Notes: generated by a model not told the origin, from the sequence alone. A stretch of 64,000 nucleotides of DNA from JAYPHU01 sp038127535 (GCA_038127535.1 JAYPHU010000019.1:1-64000), one strand, 5' to 3'; shown: positions 43,187 through 52,419, numbered from the stretch's first letter. Made by a program: numbers and translations.

Positions 43187-43484
43187 TTTCCTCCCGCGAC
43201 GTCATAGAGTAAATTGACCCGGACTCAAAGGCCCCAAGGAGTATCATCTGAAGTGATCACGGGAGTTGCAGCGCCGATTTTTCGAAATATTAAGTATTCC
43301 GGGGTGAAATCCACAAGAGTGTGACCATTTTTTCACAGGGCCTCTTGATAGAAATCTCTCTTTGAGTTTGTTGTTTCGGCGAACGCGATGCTGTCGGGCA
43401 TATTGTTCGCCAAAATATCAGTTGAATTTTGAAAATAAATTCAATGAACTAGAATATCAATCCAAGGTCGATGACAGCTTAAAG
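43187..43484. other. Gene-free stretch before the motA remnant
   Basis: These 298 bases hold no convincing reading frame and no clear terminator. TGTGA and TCACA occur at 43320-43337, but eight bases apart, which is wrong for CRP. A/T-rich sequence at 43425-43465 may be leftover from decayed DNA upstream of motA. Confidence 0.4.
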
Positions 43485-43905
43485 GGAACAGAGGCCGTTC
43501 GAGTTCGTCATCATCGGCGGCGCTGCAATAGGTCAATTTCTGATGGCCAGTCCGAGACTAGTCCTTAGTAGATTCTTCGGGTCTTTCGGCACCATCATGA
43601 AAGGGGCCAAATACAAAAAGACGCCTATCTGGAGTTACTCTCCATTCTCTATTCCGTCTTCCGCTTGGCAAAGAGTAAGGGCGATCTGGCCCTGGAAAGC
43701 CACGTGGAAAAACCGGAAGACAGTAAGATCTTCAGCAAATTTCCCATCTTCTCCAATGATCATCACGCGGTCGAATTTTTGTGCAACTATCTGCGGCTGC
43801 TGACCCTGAGGGCAAGCACGTCCCACGAAGTGGAGGCGGTCATTGATCAGGAGTTGGAAACGCACCACAACGAACAGCACGAAATCGCCGCTGCCTCGCC
43901 CGGTT
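43485..43905 (+). pseudogene. motA: Flagellar motor protein MotA, internal fragment
   Basis: One frame reads PFEFVIIGGAAIGQFLMASP and RFFGSFGTIMKGAKYKK. After one missing A in the run 43615-43619 the next frame continues DAYLELLSILYSVFRLAKSK, then FSNDHHAVEFLCNYLRLLTL and DQELETHHNEQHEIAAA. This is the first cytoplasmic part of alphaproteobacterial MotA. The N-terminal helix and the whole C-terminal half with the stator membrane helices are absent. The fragment runs straight into motB sequence in another frame. It cannot make a stator. Confidence 0.87.
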
Positions 43906-44269
43906 ACCTAGCGGCAGTTCCAATCCCCTGCCTCGCGCCATTGAACTGTTATCGCTAGTGAAAGACGTGATTGTTAAAATGCCGCAGAAGATTGCGATCA
44001 GCGGCCATACGTATGCGGTAAAATTCGGCGCCGGCGCGGCCTATACGAACTGGGAGTTGCCGGTGGACCGCGCCAATTCGGCGCGGCGTCTCTTGATCGG
44101 CCGGGGCGTGCCTGAGGATCGGATCAACCGAGTTGTCGGCCGTGCCGCGACGGAACTGCTGGATATTGAAGACCCTGACAGCCCGCGCAATCGACGGCTG
44201 AGCATTGTGCTGTTGCGTGGGTCAGCAGTGGATCGTGATGCTGAAGACGGTCAGCAACCACCGCGCTGA
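43895..44269 (+). pseudogene. motB: Flagellar motor protein MotB, C-terminal fragment
   Basis: The frame contains the OmpA-like peptidoglycan-binding domain of MotB: LPRAIELLSLVKDVIVKMPQ, KIAISGHTYAV, YTNWELPVDRANSARRLL and DPDSPRNRRLSIVLLR. The membrane helix and the proton-carrying Asp of MotB are missing. GHTD, whose Asp contacts peptidoglycan, has become GHTY. The start of this fragment is the deletion junction with motA at about 43890-43910. A GTG at 43958 is only a chance start. Confidence 0.87.
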
Positions 44270-44342
44270 CCGGTCTCGGAATCGCCACAATCGCGCCGCA
44301 TCTTTTTTGGATTAAGACGTCTACGCCGTCGAAAGGACAGCC

Positions 44343-44894
44343 GTGAGCGACACCGATAGTCAACTCTCCCGCCCGTCATCGGAACTGGATCCCCTCCGCC
44401 ACCCGGAACTCTACGAAGGCCTCATCTTTCGCCGGGGTATGGCGTATCTGATGGACGTTGTGATCGTCGCTTGCCTGGTGGGGATCGTCTCTGTCGCTTC
44501 GCTGATCTTGGGAGTGATGACCTTCGGCCTGTCCTTTGGCGTGACAGGGTTGCTTTTACAGCTAATTCCCTTCGCCTACTATGCGATGATTATCGGCGGC
44601 CCCCGGCACGCAACCATGGGCATGCGGACCATGAATCTCAAGGTTCGTATCTGGAGTTCCGGTATTTCCCCGGAACTGCCCCAAGCGCTGATTTTGACCT
44701 TATTGTTCTATGCCTCAATCGCGTTGACCGCGTGGTTAATTGTCCTCGTTGCATTTTTTTCCGACTCGAGGCGTTGTCTCCATGATTATTTTTCGGGTAC
44801 GGTAGCCGTCAACAAGCTTGCTGGCGGCATAGAGTCATCCGCAGCAGCTTGCACAGACATATCGATCCGGGAGAAGCCCCGCGTCCCTGAGTAG
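44343..44894 (+). CDS. RDD family membrane protein
   Basis: The 183-residue protein has the RDD signature: FRRGMAYLMDVVIVACLVGI near residue 30, GPRHATMGMRTMNLKVR in the middle, and SDSRRCLHDYFSGTVAV at the end. There are about three or four membrane spans between. RDD proteins have been proposed as transporters or ion-handling proteins, but the role is not settled. The GTG start follows AAAGGACAGCC. It lies 11 bases before bpt. Confidence 0.85.
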   Translation: MSDTDSQLSRPSSELDPLRHPELYEGLIFRRGMAYLMDVVIVACLVGIVSVASLILGVMTFGLSFGVTGLLLQLIPFAYYAMIIGGPRHATMGMRTMNLKVRIWSSGISPELPQALILTLLFYASIALTAWLIVLVAFFSDSRRCLHDYFSGTVAVNKLAGGIESSAAACTDISIREKPRVPE

Positions 44895-44905
44895 AAGATG
44901 AATTT

Positions 44906-45655
44906 ATGAAGCACAGCCTTACCCATCGTCCCACTTCGTTCTTTGTGACGGCGCCCATGCCCTGCCCTTATCTGGAGGGACAGGTGGAACGCCGCATGGT
45001 TACCGAATTGTCCGGCCGGGATGCGCTGTCCCTCCATGATACCCTGTCGCGGGTGGGTTTCCGGCGCAGCCACGGACTGGTCTACGCCCCCATCTGCCAT
45101 GGATGCAACGCCTGTCTGGCGGTGCGTACGATCGTGGATGAATTTACGCCGACCAATTCACAGCGCCGGGTACTCAAGGCCAATGCCGACCTGTTGGTCG
45201 AGCTTCGCCCGAGCCGGGCTTCATCCGAACAATACGAGCTGTTCTCGGTCTACCAGGATTACAGGCACACCGGCGGCGATATGGCGACCATGGATTTCTA
45301 TGATTTCCAATCCCTGATCGAGGAAACGCCGGTCGAGACGATGGTGCTGGAATACCGTCTGCCGGCCAATAACCGGCTGGTCGGCGCGTGTTTAGTGGAT
45401 GTCATGGGCGATGGCCTGTCGGCTGTCTACAGCTTCTTTGATCCGGAACTCAGCAAGCGCAGTCTGGGGACCTATATCGTTTTGAACTTGATGGATCAGG
45501 CGGCCATTCAAGGCCTGCCCTATGTTTATCTGGGATATTGGATCAGGGGCAGCCAGAAAATGGCTTACAAGGATAAGTTCCAGCCGCTTGAATACTATGA
45601 CGGCAACGGCTGGTCCTTGATCGAGAATTACACGCCGGACATTGCGGCGGAATAA
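44906..45655 (+). CDS. bpt: Aspartate/glutamate leucyltransferase (Bpt)
   Basis: The 249-residue protein has the ATE/Bpt features: CPYLEGQVERRMVTEL with conserved Cys, RSHGLVYAPICHGCNACLAV with the CxxC, and VYLGYWIRGSQKMAYKDKFQ near the end. It transfers Leu to N-terminal Asp or Glu of proteins and marks them for ClpAP degradation (N-degron pathway). It is probably cotranscribed with the RDD gene. Confidence 0.94.
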   Translation: MKHSLTHRPTSFFVTAPMPCPYLEGQVERRMVTELSGRDALSLHDTLSRVGFRRSHGLVYAPICHGCNACLAVRTIVDEFTPTNSQRRVLKANADLLVELRPSRASSEQYELFSVYQDYRHTGGDMATMDFYDFQSLIEETPVETMVLEYRLPANNRLVGACLVDVMGDGLSAVYSFFDPELSKRSLGTYIVLNLMDQAAIQGLPYVYLGYWIRGSQKMAYKDKFQPLEYYDGNGWSLIENYTPDIAAE

Positions 45656-45722
45656 AGACCGCAAACCGGTGAAAAATGTCCGGCAAAACCGGACCCGAGG
45701 GAACATCAACGTTTAAGCAGCG

Positions 45723-46817
45723 ATGAAGCGTCGTGATTTCATAAAGACGGTGGGCGCCACCGGTGCCGTCGGCGCAACGGCTCTGGCCACCCCTGCCCTA
45801 TCTCAGGGGATCAGGGAAATCAATATGGTGACCGCTTGGCCGGAGAAATTTCCAGGCCTGGGCACCTCTGCCGCGCGGTTGGGCGAACGCATTACGCGCA
45901 TGAGTGGCGGCGCATTGAAGGTCAATGTTCACGGCCGCGGCAAGTTTGTCTCCTCAGCCGATTTGTTGAAGGCCGTGTCGAACGGCAAAGCCGCCATGTA
46001 TCACGGCATTGAATATTATTGGCAGCAACACTCCCGCGCTTTCAATTTCTTCGCCTCCGTCCCATTCGGTTTAACGGCCAGCGAACAGCAGGCCTGGATC
46101 AATTTCGGCGGCGGTCAGGAATTGTGGGATGATCTGGGCCGGTCCTTCGGCGTTAAACCCTTCATGGTCGGCAATACGGGCATGCAGATGGGCGGCTGGT
46201 TCAATAAGCAAGTTGATACGATGGGCGATATGCAAGGATTGAAGGTTCGCATGCCGGGCTTTGGCGGCGTGGTCCTTGAAAAAATCGGGGCCAGGCGGGT
46301 CTCATTACCCATTGGCAAAATCTTCCCGGCGATGCGCGCCGGTGACCTGGATGCTACGGAATGGTTCGGCCCCTGGCTCGACATGAACTTCGGGCTGCAC
46401 AAGATCGCCCGATTTTATTATTACCCTGGCTTTCATGAGCCGGGCACGACATTGTCATCGGCGATCAATCTGAAGCTGTGGGACTCCCTCTCCAAGGAGC
46501 ATCAGGAAATCATCAAAACGGCTGCGTCGGCAGAGACCGGCGAGGTTCTGGCGGAGTTTAACGCGAAGAATATCGACGCGTTGGATACGCTCCGGCGGAA
46601 GCATGATCTGAACCTCCGCCGGTTTTCTGACGAGTTGATGAATGCGATCGGCTCGGCATCGGGTGAAGTGGTGCAGGAAGTCGCCGCCGCGGATGAACTG
46701 ACCGGCAAGATATTCCGAAGCTTTCTGAATTTCCGGACCAAATCCATCACCTGGTCTAAAGTCTCCGATCAGGCGTACTGGAACTCCCGCCTGCTGCCGT
46801 TCAGCTACGCCAGATAG
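45723..46817 (+). CDS. TRAP transporter substrate-binding protein (DctP/TakP-like)
   Basis: The 364-residue periplasmic protein starts with a twin-arginine signal (MKRRDFIKTVGATGAVGATA, cleavage near ALSQG). The solute-binding fold has NMVTAWPEKFPGLGTSAARL, GVKPFMVGNTGMQMGGW, and LKVRMPGFGGVVLEKIGARR with the conserved Arg for a carboxylate. This resembles 2-oxo acid binding proteins such as TakP. No DctQ or DctM membrane partner lies in the window, so it is an orphan receptor here. Confidence 0.88.
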   Translation: MKRRDFIKTVGATGAVGATALATPALSQGIREINMVTAWPEKFPGLGTSAARLGERITRMSGGALKVNVHGRGKFVSSADLLKAVSNGKAAMYHGIEYYWQQHSRAFNFFASVPFGLTASEQQAWINFGGGQELWDDLGRSFGVKPFMVGNTGMQMGGWFNKQVDTMGDMQGLKVRMPGFGGVVLEKIGARRVSLPIGKIFPAMRAGDLDATEWFGPWLDMNFGLHKIARFYYYPGFHEPGTTLSSAINLKLWDSLSKEHQEIIKTAASAETGEVLAEFNAKNIDALDTLRRKHDLNLRRFSDELMNAIGSASGEVVQEVAAADELTGKIFRSFLNFRTKSITWSKVSDQAYWNSRLLPFSYAR

Positions 46818-46822
46818 AGCAT

Positions 46823-47443
46823 CTATTCGGAAATGGTGCGTTCACTCCGCCGGCCCAAATACTGCCAACAGCCCGGCAGCACCAGAGCCGCTAGGCCGAT
46901 CTTGAAGGCTGCCGCGTGGTAGAACGGCGCTACACCGAACGTGTAGGCTTTCTCCGCACCGATCAGGTGCGCCAGCCAGGCAAAGCCGAAGACGAAGATA
47001 ATCACCGTGCCGGCGATCATGGCGACAAGGGTCGAGCCGATCCCCCGATCAAAGCCTTTTTCGCCGAGATAGCCAAGGAAGCCGGCGCTGATCAGGAAAC
47101 CAAGCAGGTAGCCACCCGTTGGACCGGCCATATAAGCCAGACCGATTCCTTTTGCGGGCGTGCCGGCGAAAACCGGCAGACCGACAGCGCCTTCCACTAG
47201 ATACAGCAGAACTGTGGCTGCGCCAAGTTTCCAGCCGAACGCCATGCCGATCACCAGGATGGCGAACGTTTGCATGGTCATGGGAACTGGATAGAACGGA
47301 ATTTGAACCTTGGCGGATAAGGTTAACAATGCGGAACCGGCAATTGCCAACATGGCCATCTTCAACCAGCTCTTTTCCGCAGCTGGCCAAAATGTGGAAA
47401 GCAACGTCGGTGTCGCACCGATAGCAGTTTTCATAATCCGCAT
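46823..47443 (-). CDS. bioY: Biotin transporter BioY
   Basis: The 206-residue protein has about six membrane spans and the BioY signatures VQIPFYPVPMTMQTFAILVI and LVEGAVGLPVFAG, then LAYMAGPTGGYLLGF. It is the substrate-binding S-component for biotin. In alphaproteobacteria it can work with or without BioMN, and no bioMN is seen here. An ATG three codons downstream is an alternative start. I looked for a BioR box upstream and did not find a convincing one. Confidence 0.92.
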   Translation of the reverse strand: MRIMKTAIGATPTLLSTFWPAAEKSWLKMAMLAIAGSALLTLSAKVQIPFYPVPMTMQTFAILVIGMAFGWKLGAATVLLYLVEGAVGLPVFAGTPAKGIGLAYMAGPTGGYLLGFLISAGFLGYLGEKGFDRGIGSTLVAMIAGTVIIFVFGFAWLAHLIGAEKAYTFGVAPFYHAAAFKIGLAALVLPGCWQYLGRRSERTISE

Positions 47444-47516
47444 CCCCTGCAGGCATTTTATCCGTTATGCGCCGGTTTTATCCCTGGCTCAGATCGGAGT
47501 CAAATGGGTGATGGCT

Positions 47517-49748
47517 TCAGAACTTATTGACCTTTGAGAACCCTTTCGGGGGCAGCCGGCCGGCTTGTGACCGTTTGCCCTGCCAGGCCATCAGGTCCGT
47601 CTCGGTGCGGTTCCGGTCGCCCGTTTTCCAAGTCAGCCCCTCTTCCATGGTGAACGTTTTGACGTCCGACAGGCCGCCATCTTTGTAGCGCTGCAGGATC
47701 ACCCCCCTGCCCCGGGTCATCTCCGGCACTTCGTCTAACGGGAACAAGAGTAGCTTCCGGTTCTCGCCGATGACCGCCACGTGGTCGCCGTCGACCCGGC
47801 AGGCGGCGGCAGCCTCGTCATCGCCTTTGACATTGAGGATTTGCTTGCCGCCCTTGGTCTGGGCCATCACGTCTTCGGATTTAACGATGAAACCCCGCCC
47901 GGCACTGGAGGTCACCAGGAATTTCTCTTCCGGCTTGAACAGGAACAGATTGACCAAGTCGTGTTCATTGCCGAGATCGATCATCAGGCGCACCGGCTCG
48001 CCGAAACCCCGCCCGCCCGGCAGCTTGTCACATGATAACGTATAGAAGCGGCCATTGGTGGCGAACACCAGGACCTTATCCGTGGTCTCCGCATGGAAGG
48101 CGAACTTAGCCCGGTCGCCGTCCTTGTATTTGACGTCCGAGACATCCTCGAGATGCCCCTTGGCCGCTTTGATCCAGCCCTTCTCCGAGCAGATGATGGT
48201 GATCGGCTCTTTCTCGATAAAGGCTTCGAGCGGCACGTCGATGGCAGGCGGGGCCTCGCCGATTTCGGTGCGCCGTTTGCCGAGCTCGTCCTTACCGCCA
48301 AAGTTCTTTTTGATTTCCTTGACCTCGTCGGCGATCCGTTTCCAGCGGAGCTTCTTATCCTTAAGGAGCTTATTGAGCGCCGCCCGCTCCTTGGTCAGGG
48401 CATCGTGTTCGGTCTTGATCTCTATTTCCTCGAGCCGGCGTAAACTCCGCAAGCGCATATTGAGGATGGCGTCGGCTTGGGTCTGGGTCAGCTTGAACGC
48501 CTTGATCAAGCCAGCCTTGGCGTCGTCTTCCTCGCGGATGATGCGGATCACCTCATCGAGATTGAGATAGGCTTTTAGGTAGCCTTCAAGAACATCCAGC
48601 CGGGTTTCGATTTTGCCGAGCCTGAACTTGGACCGTCGCACCAGCACATCCAGCCGGTGATCCAGAAAGGCTTGCAGCACGTCGCGAAGGTTCATCACTC
48701 TCGGCGTATTGTCGGCATCGAGCACGTTCATATTGAGACTGAAGCGGGTTTCCAGATCGGTCTGCTTGAACAACTGCTCCATCAACATGTCCGGGTCGAT
48801 AGTGCGGTTCTTCGGCTCCAACACGATGCGTACATCTTCCGCCGACTCATCGACAATGTCGTTGAGCATGGGCAGCTTGCGGGCGTTCAACAGCTCCGCG
48901 ATTTTTTCGATTAGCCGGGATTTCTGAATCTGGTATGGAATTTCGGTGATGACGATCTGATACTGACCGCGGCCCAAGTTTTCTTTCTTCCACTTGGCGC
49001 GCATTCGGAGGCCGCCACGGCCGGTCTTGTAGGCGGTAACCACGGCGGCCCGATCCTCGACCAAAATGCCGCCGGTCGGGAAGTCCGGTCCGGGGATGAA
49101 GTCCACCAATTTGCCGACGGTGGCGTTGGGGAACTTGATCAGGTGCGACAGCGCGTCGCAAATCTCGCCCACATTGTGGGGCGGGATGCTGGTCGCCATA
49201 CCGACGGCGATTCCGGCCGCACCATTCGCCAGCAGGTTCGGAAACGCCGCTGGCAGGACGAAAGGTTCTTTCTCCTCCCCGTCATAGGTTTCCCGGAAAT
49301 CGACGGCGTCTTCATCGATCCCTTCCGACAGCGCCTTGGCGACTTCGGTGAGGCGCGCCTCGGTGTATCGCATGGCGGCGGCGTTATCGCCGTCCACGTT
49401 GCCGAAGTTGCCCTGCCCGTCGATCAGTGGGTAGCGGACGGCAAAGTCCTGGGCCAGACGCACCAGCGCGTCATAGACCGCCTGATCACCGTGGGGGTGG
49501 TATTTACCGATGACGTCGCCCACGACCCGAGCGCATTTCTTGTAGCCACCCGACGGGTCAAGTTTGAGCTGGCGCATGGCGTAGAGAAGCCGCCGATGCA
49601 CTGGTTTTAGGCCGTCCCGGACATCGGGTAGCGACCGGGACATGATGATGGAGAGCGCGTACGAGAGGTAGCGTTCGCTGATCGCGTCGGCCAGACGCGT
49701 GTCGCGAATGTCTCCCCCGGACCCATCGGGCAAGGTCATTTCGTTCAT
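47517..49748 (-). CDS. parC: DNA topoisomerase IV subunit A
   Basis: The 743-residue protein has the type II topoisomerase breakage domain: SRSLPDVRDGLKPVHRRLLY, the quinolone-region helix GKYHPHGDQAVYDALVRL and the catalytic Tyr in AAMRYTEARL. A helical region follows, with LRSLRRLEEIEIKTEHDAL, and then a C-terminal beta-propeller. Its size and the short C-terminal domain fit ParC rather than GyrA. It decatenates chromosomes with ParE. It lies 24 bases after recO. Confidence 0.95.
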   Translation of the reverse strand: MNEMTLPDGSGGDIRDTRLADAISERYLSYALSIIMSRSLPDVRDGLKPVHRRLLYAMRQLKLDPSGGYKKCARVVGDVIGKYHPHGDQAVYDALVRLAQDFAVRYPLIDGQGNFGNVDGDNAAAMRYTEARLTEVAKALSEGIDEDAVDFRETYDGEEKEPFVLPAAFPNLLANGAAGIAVGMATSIPPHNVGEICDALSHLIKFPNATVGKLVDFIPGPDFPTGGILVEDRAAVVTAYKTGRGGLRMRAKWKKENLGRGQYQIVITEIPYQIQKSRLIEKIAELLNARKLPMLNDIVDESAEDVRIVLEPKNRTIDPDMLMEQLFKQTDLETRFSLNMNVLDADNTPRVMNLRDVLQAFLDHRLDVLVRRSKFRLGKIETRLDVLEGYLKAYLNLDEVIRIIREEDDAKAGLIKAFKLTQTQADAILNMRLRSLRRLEEIEIKTEHDALTKERAALNKLLKDKKLRWKRIADEVKEIKKNFGGKDELGKRRTEIGEAPPAIDVPLEAFIEKEPITIICSEKGWIKAAKGHLEDVSDVKYKDGDRAKFAFHAETTDKVLVFATNGRFYTLSCDKLPGGRGFGEPVRLMIDLGNEHDLVNLFLFKPEEKFLVTSSAGRGFIVKSEDVMAQTKGGKQILNVKGDDEAAAACRVDGDHVAVIGENRKLLLFPLDEVPEMTRGRGVILQRYKDGGLSDVKTFTMEEGLTWKTGDRNRTETDLMAWQGKRSQAGRLPPKGFSKVNKF

Positions 49749-49772
49749 AATTTCCTCAGGGGCAAAGTGTCT

Positions 49773-50516
49773 TCAGCTACCAGATATAGTAGCCAATTGT
49801 TTCACACGGTCAACAAGTCGTGTCCGGGCCGACGGTGCACCGGTTTTGTGATGAATGAAGGCGTGGCGCTCCAGAAAGTACCCAGTGAGCTCGAGCCCGT
49901 CCGCCACGTCCGCTATCGGCGCATCCGCTTGTGATTCCAGGGACTTCAGTAAGGCGGGCAGCGGCAGCATCTTGTCATGGTACGGCCGCCCGGCCGATTC
50001 GGAGACTGCTTGTCCCGATTTGGGGGATACGTAGATCAGGTCCTCGCTGGTTCCCGTCGCCGCGCAGGCTGTCAGATCAAGGCCGAATCCGAGCTGCGTG
50101 AGGAGCTCCAACTCCCAGGCGACATAGCGGGCTATCCAGTTTTTGTCATCCAAGGCGTCGATCAACGTGTGCAGCGAGGCAAATATCTCCGGCATGGGTT
50201 CCCGCTCTGGTAACGCGCGTTCGGTCACCGCGCAAGCAGAAGACAGCCCGGCGAGCTTCAGCGGATCGCCCAGGACCGGTGCGGCGTTCGGCGAGATTAG
50301 CTCGCAGATATACGTGCCCAGATGATCTTCCAGCCGCGCGCGCCAGTCCGCGGTGACAAAGTTTCCGGCTTCGTATATGCCTCGGGCCCGCTTGCCGGCG
50401 CCGCCCCGTACTAAACCGGAATGGGCACCGTGTTCGGCCGTCAGCAGCGTGACAATGATTGAGGTTTCGCCATGTTTCTGGGCGGAAAGGACAATACCGT
50501 CGTCAGTCCAGTTCAT
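49773..50516 (-). CDS. recO: DNA repair protein RecO
   Basis: The 247-residue protein has the OB-fold start DDGIVLSAQKHGETSIIVTL and TAEHGAHSGLVRGGAGK. The helical part has KNWIARYVAWELELLTQLGF and a degenerate zinc region. RecO loads RecA with RecR. It overlaps the upstream hydrolase by four bases. In related genomes it directly follows era; here four unrelated genes lie between. Confidence 0.92.
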   Translation of the reverse strand: MNWTDDGIVLSAQKHGETSIIVTLLTAEHGAHSGLVRGGAGKRARGIYEAGNFVTADWRARLEDHLGTYICELISPNAAPVLGDPLKLAGLSSACAVTERALPEREPMPEIFASLHTLIDALDDKNWIARYVAWELELLTQLGFGLDLTACAATGTSEDLIYVSPKSGQAVSESAGRPYHDKMLPLPALLKSLESQADAPIADVADGLELTGYFLERHAFIHHKTGAPSARTRLVDRVKQLATISGS

Positions 50517-51220
50517 GCCGCCGCTTCGATGAGGAGTTCGGCGAGCTCCTGGGGGGTATCGACCATCATGTCATGGCCGCTGTCAACGGTCCGGCAGTGC
50601 CAGCGAGGGTCGGCGTCGGTCAGTTCCTGGAATTGAATAAAGTTGCTCGGATCGTGTTTCATCGCCCGGATATAGGTGCACTTGGCCACGTCTTCGAGAA
50701 CAACCGTTCGTTTAACCGGCTGATCCATGCAGCCGAAGGGCTGAGGTGTGCATTGGTTATCCACCCACGCCTGGTTTTCCTCACGGATGCGGAACTTGGC
50801 CGCCGGGATGGGCGGAACGGTGTTCATGGGGCTCTTGGCGGCCGCATCGGCCGTGCCCTCCGATTGGGCGGCGGGCATATAGTCCCGGAGGCTCTTGCCG
50901 TCTTCCGGCAGGAAGGCGTCGAGATAAATCAGGGCGGATAACTTATCCGGTATCTGGCTCGCCACGCCGGTGATGACCATGCCGCCGTAGGAATGGCCGC
51001 ACAGCGCCACGTTCTCCAATTCCTCCCACTTGATCAGGTTCACGACGTCAGTGACGTGAGTATCCAGATTGATTTCCGGCGTCAGGAGGTGGGATTTGTC
51101 GGCGACCCCGGTAAGCGTCGGCGTGAAGACGGTGTGCCCCTTCGCCTGCAGTAGCGGCGTGACGAACTTCCAGCACCAGCCGCCGTGCCAGGCGCCATGA
51201 ACCAGAACGAAAGTCGCCAT
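50513..51220 (-). CDS. Alpha/beta hydrolase (esterase/hydroxynitrile-lyase-like)
   Basis: The 235-residue protein starts FVLVHGAWHGGWCWKFV (oxyanion-hole region) and has the nucleophile elbow CGHSYGG near residue 74, with the His in DSGHDMMVD near 217. This pattern matches the plant-type methylesterase/hydroxynitrile lyase branch and its bacterial relatives. The substrate is not predictable. It shares one base with the flavin-reductase-like gene upstream and overlaps recO downstream. Confidence 0.83.
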   Translation of the reverse strand: MATFVLVHGAWHGGWCWKFVTPLLQAKGHTVFTPTLTGVADKSHLLTPEINLDTHVTDVVNLIKWEELENVALCGHSYGGMVITGVASQIPDKLSALIYLDAFLPEDGKSLRDYMPAAQSEGTADAAAKSPMNTVPPIPAAKFRIREENQAWVDNQCTPQPFGCMDQPVKRTVVLEDVAKCTYIRAMKHDPSNFIQFQELTDADPRWHCRTVDSGHDMMVDTPQELAELLIEAAA

Positions 51221-51897
51221 TACGTGCCGTCCCCTTCCAGTTTCTTGGTGCCGGTGCGGCCTTCCATGCCCGGCCGGTTGCCGCCAGCGTGATTGATCGT
51301 AAAGACATTCTCCACGGCGGTGTAATCGTAGTAACCCATACGCGCGAGGGGTTTATACTTAGGAACGTCCAGCTTGCCGTCCTCGCCAATATAGTCGTCA
51401 TTGATGTGGATCATGACGACCCGGCCGATGACGATATCCGCCGAGCCCAGTCCGCCGGGTCCATTACCGGGCAGCCGCAGCGACGTGTGGAATACGCACT
51501 CGAAGTTCACCGGCGACTCCGCCACCCGGTACGGCGCAACAATGTCGCATGGCGCCTTGGTGACGCCCGCCAGATCAAACTCGTCCACATCGGCATCCAC
51601 TTCCTGAGCCGATTTGTTGACCGCGTCGCGCAGGTCGTAGGTCGCCAAATTCCATACGAATTCACGGGTGTTCTCTGCATTTGTGACACTGTGCTTGCGG
51701 CCATCGGGGCGTGGATTTGCGGAATACATGACATAGGGCGGATTGAAGCCCAGATTCTGAAACTGGCTGTAGGGCGCCAGATTGGGAATGCCGTCTTCGG
51801 ACAGGCTGGATATCCAGCCGATGGGCCGCGGCACCACGCAGGATTTAAAAGGATCCCACGGCAGGCCGTGGTCGGACGATCCGGGCTCGTATTTCAT
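51220..51897 (-). CDS. Flavin reductase-like FMN-binding split-barrel protein
   Basis: The 225-residue protein has the flavin reductase-like fold: SCVVPRPIGWISSLSEDGIP, NLAPYSQFQNLGFNPPYVMY and NTREFVWNLATYDLRDAVN. Such proteins bind FMN and reduce flavin for monooxygenases or act in redox chemistry. Cotranscription with the alpha/beta hydrolase suggests a small catabolic pair. No monooxygenase is nearby. Confidence 0.82.
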   Translation of the reverse strand: MKYEPGSSDHGLPWDPFKSCVVPRPIGWISSLSEDGIPNLAPYSQFQNLGFNPPYVMYSANPRPDGRKHSVTNAENTREFVWNLATYDLRDAVNKSAQEVDADVDEFDLAGVTKAPCDIVAPYRVAESPVNFECVFHTSLRLPGNGPGGLGSADIVIGRVVMIHINDDYIGEDGKLDVPKYKPLARMGYYDYTAVENVFTINHAGGNRPGMEGRTGTKKLEGDGT

Positions 51898-51987
51898 TCT
51901 GTTACCCCTGTTGAATTATGACATGCATGAGCATCCCGCGATCAGGCGGCTCACCAAGTCATACTGTGGTCTTTTTGGAGCTGCGAC

Positions 51988-52419
51988 TCAACCGGTAGCG
52001 ATATAGTCCCGCATTTGCTGAGCTTCATTTTCCAGCTCATCCACCCGGTTTTTCACCACGTCACCGATACTGACGATGCCGACGAGCTGGTCGTTCTGCA
52101 CGATGGGAATATGGCGGATGCGCCGCGCCGTCATTTCGCGGCGGAGGTGGTTCATTTCCTCTTCCGGTGAGCAGGAGAACACGTCTTTGGTCATAATGTC
52201 GGACGCAGGCAGCGCCAATAGGCTGGCCCTGTGGCGGGAGACACCACGCACGATATCCCGTTCCGAGAGAATGCCCTCTAGATGCTTGTCACCGTCCGCG
52301 ATCAGCACGGCGCCGATGTTTTTTTCGGCCATCAGATCGACCACTTCCTGCACCGAGCTGTCAGGGCTCGCCGTGATGACGTCGGAGTCTTTGCCCTTCA
52401 GGATTGCTGATATCTTCAT
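51988..52419 (-). CDS. Tandem CBS-domain protein
   Basis: The 143-residue protein consists of two CBS motifs: VQEVVDLMAEKNIGAVLIAD with GILSERDIVRGV, and MNHLRREMTARRIRHIPIVQ with GIVSIGDVVKNRV. Stand-alone CBS pairs bind adenosine nucleotides and often act as energy sensors. The partner is unknown. It lies between the sodium symporter and the flavin reductase-like gene. Confidence 0.85.
   Translation of the reverse strand: MKISAILKGKDSDVITASPDSSVQEVVDLMAEKNIGAVLIADGDKHLEGILSERDIVRGVSRHRASLLALPASDIMTKDVFSCSPEEEMNHLRREMTARRIRHIPIVQNDQLVGIVSIGDVVKNRVDELENEAQQMRDYIATG

Noticed and set aside
43320..43337. Second CRP box (TGTGA...TCACA)
   Set aside because: The half-sites are eight bases apart instead of six, and no promoter or gene follows.
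48740..49560. Quinolone-resistance change in ParC
   Set aside because: HPHGDQAVYDAL differs from E. coli at the key positions, but Gln and Asp there are, as far as I recall, common in alphaproteobacterial ParC, so it is not evidence of selected resistance.
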